This document shows, one piece after another, positions 34,304 through 44,229 of a stretch of 64,000 nucleotides of DNA. The stretch comes from Cavia porcellus. Lineage: Eukaryota; Chordata; Mammalia; Rodentia; Caviidae. The stretch lies in contig NW_026947484.1 of NCBI RefSeq assembly GCF_034190915.1, forward strand, positions 190,582,982 through 190,646,981, read 5' to 3'. The first letter of the stretch is position 1. The number at the start of each line of letters is the position of its first letter. A program made the translations under genes and the position numbers. The notes beneath the pieces were generated by a model. That model had not been told where the DNA came from and did not search any database. It worked only from the letters and a program-made list of their open reading frames with translations.

Positions 34304-34897
34304 TTAGGTAGAAATATTACAGGCAGTCAGAGAGGGCTAGGCCCTGGAAGAAGGCAGTACAGAAAATAGAAACACATTACAACTGTGGCTAGAGGCACAT
34401 TTGTTGAAGGCCAATACTCAAGATAAACGTGGAATGACTAGACCTAAATACCTCCCCGAGGGATAAACACAATACTATAACCAATATTATCTAGATAGGC
34501 ATCAGTCAGCTAGATGGGTGACCAGGACCTTCTGACTCATCTCTTCCAAAAAAGGTCTTTGTTATTCCCATTTACACTTGCTACATGACTTGCTTCCCCA
34601 TTGGATCAACATTACTTAAGTCACTTTACCTGTAATCTTATTGGTTGATCATGGTTTTGTTCCACCATGTACCCACTTTGTACCCACCTTGTGATTTTGC
34701 TCTATAAAACTTCTTTTGAGAAGAGCGATTGTTGTGACCTACTTCCCAGGTCCCCTCCTGTCTCTCAGAAGCTGTCTCTCCCTCAACAAAAATTTTCTAC
34801 TCTTAACCTCCATTGTTCCTCAGAATTCATTCTTTGATTTTGGGAACACAAACTTGGTGTATGAGACATCTAGCATGTCGGGAGTTACATTTATTAT
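34304..34897 (+). repeat. 3' LTR of class-I ERV
   Basis: About 594 bp, collinear with 19699-20366. TATAAA is present at 34703-34708. The poly(A) signal position reads AACAAA (34784-34789) rather than AATAAA. The terminal 'cccctataaca' seen in the 5' LTR is not present; similarity ends around 'ttacatttatt'. Has a local duplication 'gtacccactttgtacccacc'. Confidence 0.85.
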
Positions 34898-35105
34898 TAT
34901 GAGTCATAGTATCAGTATCTGTCACCAGAACAGCCGACTGAAATTCCGAGCAGGTCATGAAGGTATAGGAGAGTAGAATCCAAACAAGCAAAGAATGGAT
35001 ATATGGCATTCTTTACTGGTTTCAACTTTTTTTGGTACTGATTATCAGATTTTAATGCAGAGGTTTAGAGCAGAGTAATAACTGATGTTTTTTACATACA
35101 TACAC

Positions 35106-35148
<43 letters not shown>

Positions 35149-35495
35149 GTCTTACTCCTTTCATCTTCACAATTCCCCTTTGCAGAAGACAGGAGACTAA
35201 GGCATACAGAGCAGTTCATAGAACCAGCAAGGGGCGAGCCCAGGATTCAGACACAAGCAACTTGACTTCAACTTTTGAGGTAGCAGGAAATGAGCAGAAC
35301 GGCATTAATTTCAATATCCTTAATATCCTTAAGAACTACAGAATAATATGCTACCTGCTGGTAAGTATCTTCCAAAGGGAACAAAATATTATGAGAATTC
35401 AGTGTTTTAATTAGAAATAATTATGCCTCAGATTAGCCTCAATAGCTATGAACACTGTGCAAAGCTTACAATTCAATGTTTTAAAATCCCTGGAC
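34898..35495. other. Unassigned DNA with tetranucleotide repeat
   Basis: No gene recognised. Contains (ATCT)n at 35106-35150. The 109-codon + frame over it is produced by the repeat. Confidence 0.45.
35106..35150. repeat. (ATCT)n microsatellite
   Basis: About 11 tetranucleotide units. Confidence 0.95.
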
Positions 35496-35499
35496 TAAA

Positions 35500-35780
35500 C
35501 CAAGCATGGTGGTATATGCCTATAAACCCAGCAACTCAAGTGGCTGGTGCTGGAGGATTGCCATGAGTTTCAGGTCAGTCTGGGCTACATACTGAGTTCA
35601 AGACTAGACTGAATCACATAATGAGATGCTGTTTCCAAAACACAAAATATCTTAAATAAATTTTTTTAAAAAATAAAAGTTCTGAGCTGCAGATGTATTT
35701 CAGTGTTAAAATTTGTGCTTAGCATTTGCAAGTATCTGGGTTCAAGCCCAAGCACCACCAAAAAGAAAAGGAAACAAAGT
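35500..35780 (+). repeat. B4-type SINE (B1 then ID)
   Basis: 'caagcatggtggtatatgcc' through 'aatgagatgctgtttccaaa' is a B1. After an A-rich linker, 'ctgagctgcagatgtatttc…gcttagcatttgcaagtat…gttcaagcccaagcaccacc' is an ID-like half. Confidence 0.75.
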
Positions 35781-35812
35781 CTTAAATTAGAATCACAGCA
35801 TATCCTACTATT

Positions 35813-35910
35813 TTTTTTTTCTTTTTCTTTTTTATTGGTACTGGGGATGGAACTCACGACTGCCTGCTTGTGAGGCAGGCACTTATGCTGCTGAGCTAAA
35901 TCCCCAGCCC
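35813..35910 (-). repeat. ID SINE, antisense, 16-bp TSD
   Basis: T-rich tail then full antisense ID body ('ggaactcacgactgcctgct…ctaaatccccagccc'). Target duplication AGCATATCCTACTATT at 35797-35812 and 35911-35926 (one mismatch). Confidence 0.95.
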
Positions 35911-35929
35911 AGCATATCCTGCTATTAAA

Positions 35930-37750
35930 CACACCCAATCATTTATCAATCCATCTGATCATTTATTCATTCTGTAGCCAATGAGCTGGACAACCAAAAC
36001 TCATGGAACATAATGAAAACACTCTTCATTAGCCCTTTAAATTTATTGGGCAGAAGAGGACAAAAAAAAATCTTCCTTTTAGCATGCCCCTGGACTAATC
36101 ATCTCTAAGTAGCTGAGAGTTTCACTTTAATACTCAATTGCATACATAGTTTCAATTCAGTAAATTAAAACAACCACACTCACATCACAAGAGAAATGAT
36201 CAACCTCATTGAAGGACCTTTTCCCAAGTGGGAAATCATGATATAAATCCACCCTTTAGTATACTACTATTTTTGCTGAGTGGGGTGAGAGGAGAATGAG
36301 GCCAAAAGAAAGTCTGGCTTGAGTGGGGCCCAGCTGAGACGGCATCACATTCTCTAGGCCTATCATTGTCTCAAATGAACTTAGTTCTATGGGAACCATT
36401 GAGAATTCCTCAGAGACCTGCCCCCCACCAACCTTGTCTCCAGCCTGAGGATGCCTGAACCTGAGCAAAACTGTCTTACTGGGGCAGGATCTTCCTCTCC
36501 AAGCACTAGACGTCCTCACAACCTGCATCTAGCTTCTTTCTTCTGGGCCAATCACTTTTTATCAGACAGAGATAAGGTGCTTCCCATACTAACTTCTGCA
36601 GGGGCCCAGAGATGCTCCTTGGAACATATTCTGAGAGTTTCCACCAAGCCCCAAGAAACAGCATCTCTCATTGGCTCTGCTGCCAAAACATTAGCCAGCC
36701 TGCTCTCTTCCAGTAAATTTCCAGAGCAAGAGCCAGAAAAATCCCTTGGGCCTTAGCTGCAGAAGACATTGCTCAAACTGAGTGGTCCTGTTGAGGAGAG
36801 GTGGGTGCCTATATACACACATTTGCTCCCTACAGCCAGGAGTGGCACTTACCGCCCGAGCTGCTTCCTCCAAAGAAGTTCTCTTCAAAGCCTCCAACCA
36901 TCCTATTTTTGATCTCTGTTACAGGAGAGCATGCAATGGAACTGCAGCCACTTTCTGCTGAGTTTTGCTTTAAATCTCTCTGGATGATCTGCCCAGCTAC
37001 TTTGGGCTATGATAGCCATTGTGTCTTAATCTTTTGTAGAACCTTCCAGTCTAACAGCCTGCTAAAATTCATCCATTTAATCAGCAAATGATTACTGAGG
37101 GTCCACCCTAGTTTAGGCCTTTCCCAGCCCTCCCCTCTCCTCATTTATTCTTCACCTTCCTGATATCAAATGCTATATATAATCATTTGCTCCCTCTTTT
37201 TTCTTCCCTCCATACATTTCCAGCTTTTTAAATACATTGAGAAAATATTTCCTTTTCTATATCAAAATAGCAAACAAATAAAAAATTAAATTTAAAGCTA
37301 CAATAAATAATGAAAATATTAGATGTCAAATTATCTGACAGCACAGGATTTTTTTCAACACAAAGCACTGAAAGCTGTCTGTTGGGAATTGGGCTCTGCA
37401 AAGTGCTGTTGCAAATAAACACTCTAAAATATGGGGAAGAAGATACTTTATCTTGCGCTCTTGGGACCCAGTGCTTCAAATAATAAGAAACAAACTGAGG
37501 ATAAACAGGGGACCGGTTGATAATTTCATTATTGCTGAACCACAACATAACCGTACCATATTTTCTACAGCATTTAAATACTGGCATATGAAAAGGATAC
37601 AATCAAAACAGGAGTGGAAGGAAAGCAAGTGCTCTAAGACTGCTCTGTCCAACAACTGGAACATCTAACAGGATTTCTACAATATCATATAACAGCTGTC
37701 TACTTTGCTGAACCTGTGATATACTTGCCCATGAAAGATTTTTAAGTAAA
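35930..37750. other. Unique DNA, one candidate exon, no repeats seen
   Basis: The longest repeat-poor stretch of the window. Overlapping 70-125 codon frames on both strands (for example 36451-36756 +, 37228-37602 -) have no domain. The only splice-flanked feature I can point to is at 36853-36915. Confidence 0.35.
36853..36915 (-). other. Candidate short exon with Kozak ATG and donor
   Basis: Minus strand: pyrimidine-rich 'ctctcctgtaacag', then a 63-nt stretch with ATG at 36901-36899 in strong context (A at -3, G at +4), reading MVGGFEENFFGGSSSG, ending directly at a consensus donor GTAAGT (36852-36847). Could be a small coding exon or the first coding exon of an unseen gene. No partner exon is identified and I do not recognise the protein. 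Chance occurrence cannot be excluded. Confidence 0.22.
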
Positions 37751-37754
37751 CATG

Positions 37755-37960
37755 ATGATCAATAGTCACCATTTACTTAGAGTTTTCTTTATACCTGGTG
37801 GTAGACTAAGGTACTTGTGGTACATGCTATTTAATTCTCACAACGGTCTTGTGAAGAATATATGTTTAGTACTCATTTTGTGGATGAGGGAAATGATTAA
37901 GACACTTGCCTTAGTTGTGTGCTTTGCAAATCTCAGTAATGTCAGAGCTGCTCCCCTCCC
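37755..37960 (+). repeat. MIR element
   Basis: 'caccatttacttagagtttt', 'atgctatttaattctcacaa' and 'actcattttgtggatgaggg' correspond in order to the MIR core and 3' region. Confidence 0.7.
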
Positions 37961-37964
37961 CACT

Positions 37965-38490
37965 ATGCTACGGTGCTCTGCCTCAGAGGCACAGAAAAGC
38001 AGATGCTCCTCTCTTCATTTGCCTACTGGTATAGAAACAAAGGGGGAAAAGGAATTCAGACCTCACTTGGTTTTGTTGTGTTAAGAACTAGCTTTATTTA
38101 AGTAACCATCAGACTGCTAGGTGTGTTCATGAAACCTCCAGCAAGAACAACGACCCTCTGGTTAGAGGATGGATGGAGGCAGCAGCCAGTGCCTCCTGAT
38201 TATCTCCTGCTGAACAGTGTATCACAGCGCCAATTCAAAGATGTGGGGGAAGGAGGGACCTGGGAATATGGGGTTTCTCTCACTCCACATATTCAATTGG
38301 CACCTACGGAAAGTAGTATATAGGTAGTAGACATCTTACTATATCAAGCTAACCCACAAGACAATATGGCAGGTTCCCCACATATGCCTACATCTCTTTG
38401 GACTCAGTTTCTCTGGAGCCTTTACTCACCCACATTTCCACAAGAATACCTGTGTATCTGTCTTTCCTTCTCTATCCCTTATCTTTTCTC
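37965..38490. other. No gene recognised
   Basis: No repeat or coding signal recognised. Confidence 0.35.
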
Positions 38491-38497
38491 CCACGAA

Positions 38498-38840
38498 TAT
38501 TTATTTAACATTTATGCACCAAGCACTGGACTAGGTACAGGGATAGAGCAGGATATGATAGGGATTAAGATTTGGTCTTCTTGTATGGTAGATAAATCAG
38601 ACAAATAAGCATACAATGGACTGGGGAAGGTGGTGAGGGTCTGTAGTCTCAGTTACTTGGGCAGCTGAAGCGGGAAGATCATTTGATCCTGGGAGCTCAA
38701 GGTCAGTCTGGGCAGCATAATGAAATCCCCATGTCAAAAATAAATAAATAAGCAAGTGAACTACTGCCAAACTGAGTTGTGAATAGTACAATGGGGACAG
38801 GTACATGAGGAACACATATCAGAGACAGAGATGTCAGGGG
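38498..38840 (+). repeat. L2 fragment interrupted by B1
   Basis: 'tatttatttaacatttatgc' then 'accaagcactggactaggta', 'gagcaggatatgatagggat' and 'gataaatcagacaaataagc' match the L2 3' region in order. The B1 at 38614-38752 splits it, and 'aatagtacaatggggacagg' beyond fits the continuation. Confidence 0.6.
38614..38752 (+). repeat. Old B1 SINE
   Basis: 'gtctgtagtctcagttactt' through 'gatcatttgatcctgggagc' to 'aatgaaatccccatgtcaaa' and a (AAAT)n tail. It is closer to an archaic 7SL SINE than to the other B1 copies here. Confidence 0.75.
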
Positions 38841-38844
38841 AGAG

Positions 38845-40120
38845 CTACATGAGAAAAACAAAATCTTTCTCATCCCTCCTGTTTGGCATGAATTTGACCT
38901 CCACTCTGCCTAAATTATACTGCATTCCTCTGTGGGGTCTCTGGCACAGGTCCCTGGTGGCATTGTGGCTTGTAGTAGTCACTTTGGGCTAGGTCATCTC
39001 CTCAATTCCATTTAGTGTAGTTCACCTCATATAAATACTATGCTAGGCTGTGATGTGAAAGAGGAAAATGACAAAGCCAAACCAAGAACCAGTTCCTCGA
39101 GGAACTCACAGAAGTATTGAGGCACACAAGGAATTGACAGTGCTGGAGAACATGGGCATAGATGACAGCCAAGATGCTTAATACGTGGACAGCGGAAAGC
39201 ATTTTTGTGGAAAGGTAATACGAAAGGTTATTTTTGCAAGGATTGTGGCTTAAAAAAGAGACAGTGAAGTGGTGAATGCAGCAGTCTGGTTGAAAGGGTA
39301 AGACTTGGCTCATCACCGGTAAGACTTGGCTCGTGGGACAGGGAACTGCCACCATTGGCCCAGAGACTGAGTGCTAATTATTTATGTGTCCCCTGTAATA
39401 TCCAACACTCTCCTGAATAAATTTCACAAATACTCCCAGAACTGAACCACATTAAAGATTCAGTTTAAGAGTATGAATTTATGTTTTGCAGGTGTTTCAT
39501 TCTTTCTGTTTGAATCCTATCACCTAAGTCATCCAGTCCCAATTCACAGACTGGCACTTCCCAGCCCAGTCACCATCGGGCCTTATGGGACACTTCCTTT
39601 CACAGTGGCATCTCGTTTACCATCCTTAATTACCTCATGGACCATTCTAATTGGTCTGCAGTTGTCTAGATTGACAGATGTGGGCTGTTTTCTGGAGTCA
39701 GCTGGGGCCGCCCCACTCTTTCTTGCCAGCTGAGTCACCTGGATCATCACAGGCTGAGAAAAGACAGGATCCTGCTGACCTTTCAAACATGTAATGAATG
39801 GGCTCACGTGGGAGTTCTAGGATCCACCATAGGGCAACTGTCCAGTAAACTCACAGTCCATTGAGGCAGGTGTTTTTAGGACACATTGGAGGAATGTATG
39901 ACAGTAGCAAACTGGAGGGACCACCCATAGTGTGACTCCAGAATTCCAGGTCAGGTTCAATATTTATTTATATCAGGAGGGATATTTTAAAATAAAAATA
40001 ACCCACTTAGAAAACCTCAAAGCATATGCTTAGAATAATGAAGGCTACGGAGTCTCTTAAACTCAATCAAAACATGGATTAGACTGGGATCATGACTTTA
40101 ACTTAATCAAAAGATAACTA
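38845..40120. other. No gene recognised
   Basis: A short direct duplication 'gtaagacttggctc' at about 39299-39332 is the only structure noted. Antisense frame 39038-39355 has no domain. Confidence 0.35.
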
Positions 40121-40124
40121 TGGT

Positions 40125-40275
40125 TAATTTTACTGAGCATTTACTATGTGCCAGATAATTTTCTAAGCACTGTACTTACATTAAAATATGTTACCCTTAC
40201 ACTTACTTTGTAAAGGAGTACTGTTGTTATCTCCATTTTATGTGAGGAGATAGGCATAGAGAGGGTAGTGGGCAG
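40125..40275 (+). repeat. MIR element
   Basis: 'actgagcatttactatgtgc' then 'ttttctaagcactgtactta' and 'ttatctccattttatgtgag' and 'aggcatagagaggg', a clear MIR/L2-type core order. Confidence 0.7.
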
Positions 40276-40528
40276 ATGGAGGAGCCCAGAAAGTTTGGCT
40301 ACAGAATATACTGAATACAACACTTTCTTACCTTTCTGAATTCAGATTTTCCCTTGTTGTCATCACTGTGACTGTTATGGATTAATTTAACACCAGCTGA
40401 ATTAAATCAGCATGGTGCTGAGTATAGATATCCCACCCGAGAAAGTTGCCAGCATAAAAAAGAAACCTGGAGAGGACAAGTATAGAACTGTGAGTTCTCC
40501 TCAGCGTTGTTGTTTGGAGCCATTGGTT

Positions 40529-40835
40529 CTCCTGGAGGAGCTTGTCATGCTGGCTGCCCCGATATGAACTTGACTGTTGTCATTGGATGCACTTGGGACC
40601 TTGTTGCTGAGAATGGCTGCGGTTCACTTTGAGGAAGCATTGCTTCCTGGCTCTGGAGGGGAAGATGTGAGCTGCTCAGTCTCCTGGACAAGTTGGTCAC
40701 GCTGGCTTCCTGATATTTACCCAGTAGTTCTCATCATCAGAGGAGCTTGGGACCTCATTATCACTGAGGATGGCTGTGGTAATTTAGGGGGGAGCCCTGA
40801 TCCTTATTTTAAGCATTGCTTCTTTGCTCTAGTAT
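40529..40835. repeat. Diverged ~152-bp tandem duplication
   Basis: Blocks repeat in order: 'ctcctggaggagcttgtcat' (40529) and 'ctcctggacaagttggtcac' (40681). Then 'cttgggacc', 'gaatggctgcggt' / 'gaggatggctgtggt', and 'aagcattgcttc' in each. Two copies, clearly diverged. Family unknown. Confidence 0.6.
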
Positions 40836-41354
40836 AGAACCCTCAACTTTCTGGCACAGATTCTTCACTGTCATAGACTTTTTAGCTTCTGCTGCTGACT
40901 TTGGGCCTTTCCAGTGCAGATCCATGAAACAGACTTGTGTGAGTCATTGTCATGGGCTCTCGGCCTGCAGCTGGACTCATGCAGGACATTGCTGTGGGAT
41001 CCAGGCCCTCAGCTGGATTTTCTAGGTCTTTAGGGTTGTGGACAGATTTCTTATGTTTAACTCTGGGTGACATAAAATAACATTATAAATTCTGTGTCTT
41101 CCCCATGTTTATAGCAGCACAATTTGTAATAGCCAGGCCTTGGAAAGAACCTAAATGTCCATCAACTGAGGAATGGATAAAAAAAGATGTGGTACTTTTA
41201 TAACAATGGAATATTACTCAGCTATAAAGAATGATCACATTGAGATATTTATAAGTATGTGGACATAACTTGAGAGCATACTCATAAGTGAAATAAATCA
41301 AACTCACATGAGTAAATACTGTATTGTCTCCCTAGTATAAGAAATAGTAAATGT

Positions 41355-41477
41355 GGGGGCTGGGGATTTAGCTCAGCGGTATAAGTGCCTGCCTCGGAAG
41401 CAGGCAGTCGTGAGTTTGATCCCTGGTACCGGTAAAAAGGAAAAACACACACACAAAAAAAAAAAAAAAAGAAAGAA
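41355..41477 (+). repeat. ID SINE nested in L1, 12-bp TSD
   Basis: Near-consensus body 'ggggctggggatttagctca…gagtttgatccctggtaccg' with a mixed A/CA/GAAA tail. Target duplication AGAAATAGTAAA at 41340-41351 and 41478-41489. Confidence 0.93.
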
Positions 41478-41948
41478 AGAAATAGTAAACATACATAACA
41501 TACAAAATCCTCAGTAAATATAGTGAAAGGGTAAGAATCTTCTCAAAGGGGAAAAAGATAATATCAGGGAAAAGCAGGAAAAAGAAAAAGGAAGAGAAAA
41601 GAAAAAATATATAAATTTGTATAAACACACTTAGGATAACTAAGATGATTGTGTTACAAATTCTGGAAGTTTGCAGAACAAAGCAGTTAATATTCATAGG
41701 ATTGGAACACTTTTGCATGTTTGTGTCAGGTGACCTGAGGAGCTCTTGAAGATCACTATGTAAAATATCAACCATAGTTCTACCACTGTGCTTTGAAGGC
41801 TTGTATCATTATTGTTTTGGGCTCTTTGCCGTTGTTATTTATTTGTCTTTTTTGTTTCTTATTTTTCTAGTAATCTGTTTTGTTTTATTTTGTTTTTGCT
41901 CTAATGAAGAAAGGACAGGTATACATGTAGAGGCTTATATACGCCTAG

Positions 41949-42370
41949 TGTTGGGAGCCGCAGCCCCGAGCCCGGTCGCCTCACTTGGCGGACGTGAGGC
42001 CTGTAGTAAAGAGTAAAGCCTGAGGTAGATTACCCCTCCCATCGAGCACGTTAGTTTCCTGCTTACCGCGTAAGCAACCCGCTCAACAATATAGTCTGCC
42101 TGGCAACTGATGATGTTAGCCAATCAGCTTGCCTTGCTTACTTTAACATGATTGGACACTGTATCCGTATATATACTGGTGCCACCCCTGGGGGGGAAGA
42201 AGAAGCCCGGAAGTAGAAGCCTAGAAGGAGCCGCGGGGAGCGGACCAAAGGAGGCTTCGGCTGGGAGCGATCCCAGGGCAGGCTGTACGGAGAAGGAAAA
42301 TAAAAGAAAAGGTTGTCCACTGCCAGACTTTGTCGTGTGTCCTTCCTGCCGGCCGGGAGCGACATCGACA
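41949..42370 (+). mobile_element. Solo LTR, IAP/ERVK-like, 6-bp TSD
   Basis: 422 bp, starts TGTTGGGAGCCGC and ends CGACATCGACA. Flanked by perfect GCCTAG (41943-41948 and 42371-42376). TATA-like TATATATA near 42169, poly(A) signal AATAAA at 42299-42304, GC- and CpG-rich compared with its surroundings. A 6-bp duplication and the TGTTGGGAGCCGC start are typical of class-II (ERVK, IAP-related) LTRs. No internal region, so it arose by LTR-LTR recombination or is a solo copy. Confidence 0.93.
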
Positions 42371-42419
42371 GCCTAGAACTTCTAAAACAGTTTACAAGAA
42401 TCGATTATATTATGTGTGA

Positions 42420-42770
42420 TGAAATGAACAGCTACTTTGAAGAAAACCACATTATGGTGGCCATTGCTGATTTCGTATCATCATGCTGTGAAATCCAATA
42501 AGGCTTCTATTCTTTGTTCCGAGTGGTTTTAGTCTGTTTGTATTGTTCACGTGAAGCTATGGACAGCTATTTTAAAGAGAACAAGAGACATTATGGCAGC
42601 CATTGTTGATTTTCCTATTGTCTGGTTTTGAAGGCCTGTAATGCCTTCATTACCCTGTTCCGATCAGTTTTTATACTATTTTGTTTTGAATGAATTCATG
42701 GTGTGTAAAGATATAGACAACCGTTTAGAAGAAAACAAGAGACATTATGGTAGCCACTGTAGAACTTGAA
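42420..42770 (+). repeat. Three diverged tandem units in L1 3' UTR
   Basis: A core beginning GACAGCTATTTTAAAGAGAA and including GAGACATTATGGCAGCCATTG recurs at about 42427, 42560 and 42717 in degenerate form. Each copy is followed by a T-rich stretch with 'tctg'-type motifs. Units are roughly 135-157 bp apart. Confidence 0.75.
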
Positions 42771-42884
42771 ATGTGTCATTTACATTGTTCTCTTCTGATC
42801 TGCTTTGTTCTGTTTTATGTTTAGTTTTACCCCATTTTTAAAAATAAAATAAAATTTAAATTAAAAAAAAATTCTGTGTCCTGT

Positions 42885-43500
42885 ATGTAATTGTTCTCCT
42901 TGCAACCTCAGACTACAACAGTGACCAAAGGTCTGAATTATGACATCTCATTCTTTGAAATAAAGATATTGAGGGCCAGTGAAGTACAATGGGAAAATCT
43001 TGAGTTTTTAATCCAAATACATTTGCCTTGGAAAACTTCTAGGGATTTCAGACTCTGGGTGTAGAATTGAGTTAACAACAATCTTTAAGCTTGTTATAAG
43101 CAAAATAATATTCCTAGTCCTGAACCTGCATGGTATGGGCATTCACTCATGATCATTATCATGATTCGCATGCGATCTGGAGGAAGAAGCAAAGAGTAAG
43201 ATATCCTAATATATCCAGAAGTGTTGAGAGGAAAAGAGCCTTGAGTCTGACAGTAGTCAGCCCTATATCACCTGTAGCTTGCTGACAATATTCCTCAGAG
43301 ACAATGGTCACATTTTTTTTTCTAACTCTGGACACACCAATGGGTCAGGACTTCTAGCCCAGGATTTGATCTTGGTTCCCACTGCTCCTGCTGCTTTCCC
43401 CTCTGAGGTCTATCTAATCTTGTTCAGCTTCCTGCAGACAGGGATAGGACTGGATAGTTCTGCTAATCAGTCCCTATTTCGGATACAAGAATTCTCAATA
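42885..43500. other. No gene recognised
   Basis: No repeat or exon recognised. Confidence 0.4.
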
Positions 43501-43502
43501 AT

Positions 43503-43662
43503 AGCCAGGTGGGGTGGCACACACCTACAATCACAGCACTCAGGAGACTGAGGCAGGAGGATCACTATAAACTCAAGGCCAGCCTGGGATGCATAGCAAG
43601 TTCACAGCCAGACTGGACTGTACATAGCAAGATACTGTCTCAAAAAAAATTTTTTAAAAAAA
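43503..43662 (+). repeat. B1 SINE with 10-bp TSD
   Basis: Full B1 with the internal duplication ('aaggccagcctgggatgcat' and 'acagccagactggactgtac'). Target duplication TCTCAATAAT at 43493-43502 and 43663-43672. Confidence 0.95.
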
Positions 43663-43799
43663 TCTCAATAATGGATTCATTGTTCTCTGAACTGAGTTCT
43701 GTACTTGTCTTTCAAGTGGATGAATCTGACAGTTTTGAATTTGATATTTCTTTTCAGTGTAGGAGGAAATAAAATCTTTCTTTTCAGAGTTAAGCAGCA

Positions 43800-43885
43800 G
43801 CATGTAATGGAAAGTGGCCTGAGGTCTGAGCTCTGTGCTTACTAACTTGTGTAACCAGGAGCAACTCCAATCTATGGCTTCACTC
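43800..43885 (+). repeat. MIR 5' fragment
   Basis: 'atgtaatggaaagtggcctg' then 'gcttactaacttgtgtaacc' resembles MIR bases 1-90, including the 'cttactagctgtgtgacc' landmark. Confidence 0.55.
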
Positions 43886-43907
43886 TTTTGTTTGATTGGC
43901 TTGGCTT

Positions 43908-43908
43908 T

Positions 43909-43944
<36 letters not shown>

Positions 43945-44076
43945 GTCTTGCTATGTGGTCCAGTCGTGTCTTGAGCTTGTTATATAGCCCAACCTTAGCT
44001 CAAACTCAAAATCTTTCTGCCTTACTCTCCCAAGTGCTGAGATTACAAGTATGTGCAACCATACCTGACTATAATC
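43908..44076 (-). repeat. B1 SINE, antisense
   Basis: Long T-run (about 30 nt), 'aacagtcttgctatgtggtc', two 'gcccaacc'/'tccagtcg' blocks, 'ctcccaagtgctgagattac' and an end at 'accatacctgact'. Confidence 0.9.
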
Positions 44077-44103
44077 TATGCCATTTATACCCCATGGGTT
44101 CTT

Positions 44104-44213
44104 TTTTTTTTTTTTTTTTTTTTTTCATTTTTATTGGTACCGGAGATCGAACTCACGACTGCCTGCTTGCAAGGCAGGTGCTTATGCCGCTGAGCTAAAT
44201 CCCCAGCCCCTAT
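44104..44213 (-). repeat. ID SINE, antisense, 14-bp TSD
   Basis: T-run then 'attggtaccggagatcgaac' through 'gctgagctaaatccccagcc'. Target duplication CCCCATGGGTTCTT at 44090-44103 and 44214-44227. Confidence 0.95.
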
Positions 44214-44229
44214 CCCCATGGGTTCTTAA

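Larger units (their letters stand above)
19699..34897 (+). mobile_element. Class-I ERV provirus split by L1 insertion
   Basis: Paired LTRs at 19699-20366 and 34304-34897 in the same orientation. A tRNA-Gln-type primer site follows the first, and gag, pro, RT, RNase H and env-TM remnants are in the expected order before the second. Removing the L1 (22103-29430 with its nested inserts) and the B1 at 32768-32923 leaves roughly 7.7 kb, an ordinary provirus size. All genes carry stops and frameshifts and integrase is not recognisable, so the element cannot encode functional proteins. The protease/RT and TM motifs are gammaretrovirus-like. No convincing 4-bp target duplication was found because both outer LTR ends are worn. 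Confidence 0.88.
41099..42870 (+). mobile_element. Young 5'-truncated L1 (3' end only)
   Basis: Flanked by AAATTCTGTGTC at 41087-41098 and 42869-42880. Starts in the ORF2 C-terminal region ('ccatgtttatagcagcacaa', ending at the final ORF2 stop area) and continues through a long 3' UTR to an A-rich tail. It is interrupted by an ID (41355-41477) and a solo LTR (41949-42370), both with their own target duplications. Confidence 0.92.

Noticed and set aside
35085..35414. 109-codon frame at the (ATCT)n repeat
   Set aside because: Its first third is the tetranucleotide repeat and the rest has no domain or splice context.
41368..41775. 135-codon minus-strand frame
   Set aside because: Antisense to an ID element and an L1 3' UTR.
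43896..44198. 100-codon frame starting with a Phe run
   Set aside because: Spans two SINE poly(T) tails (B1 and ID).
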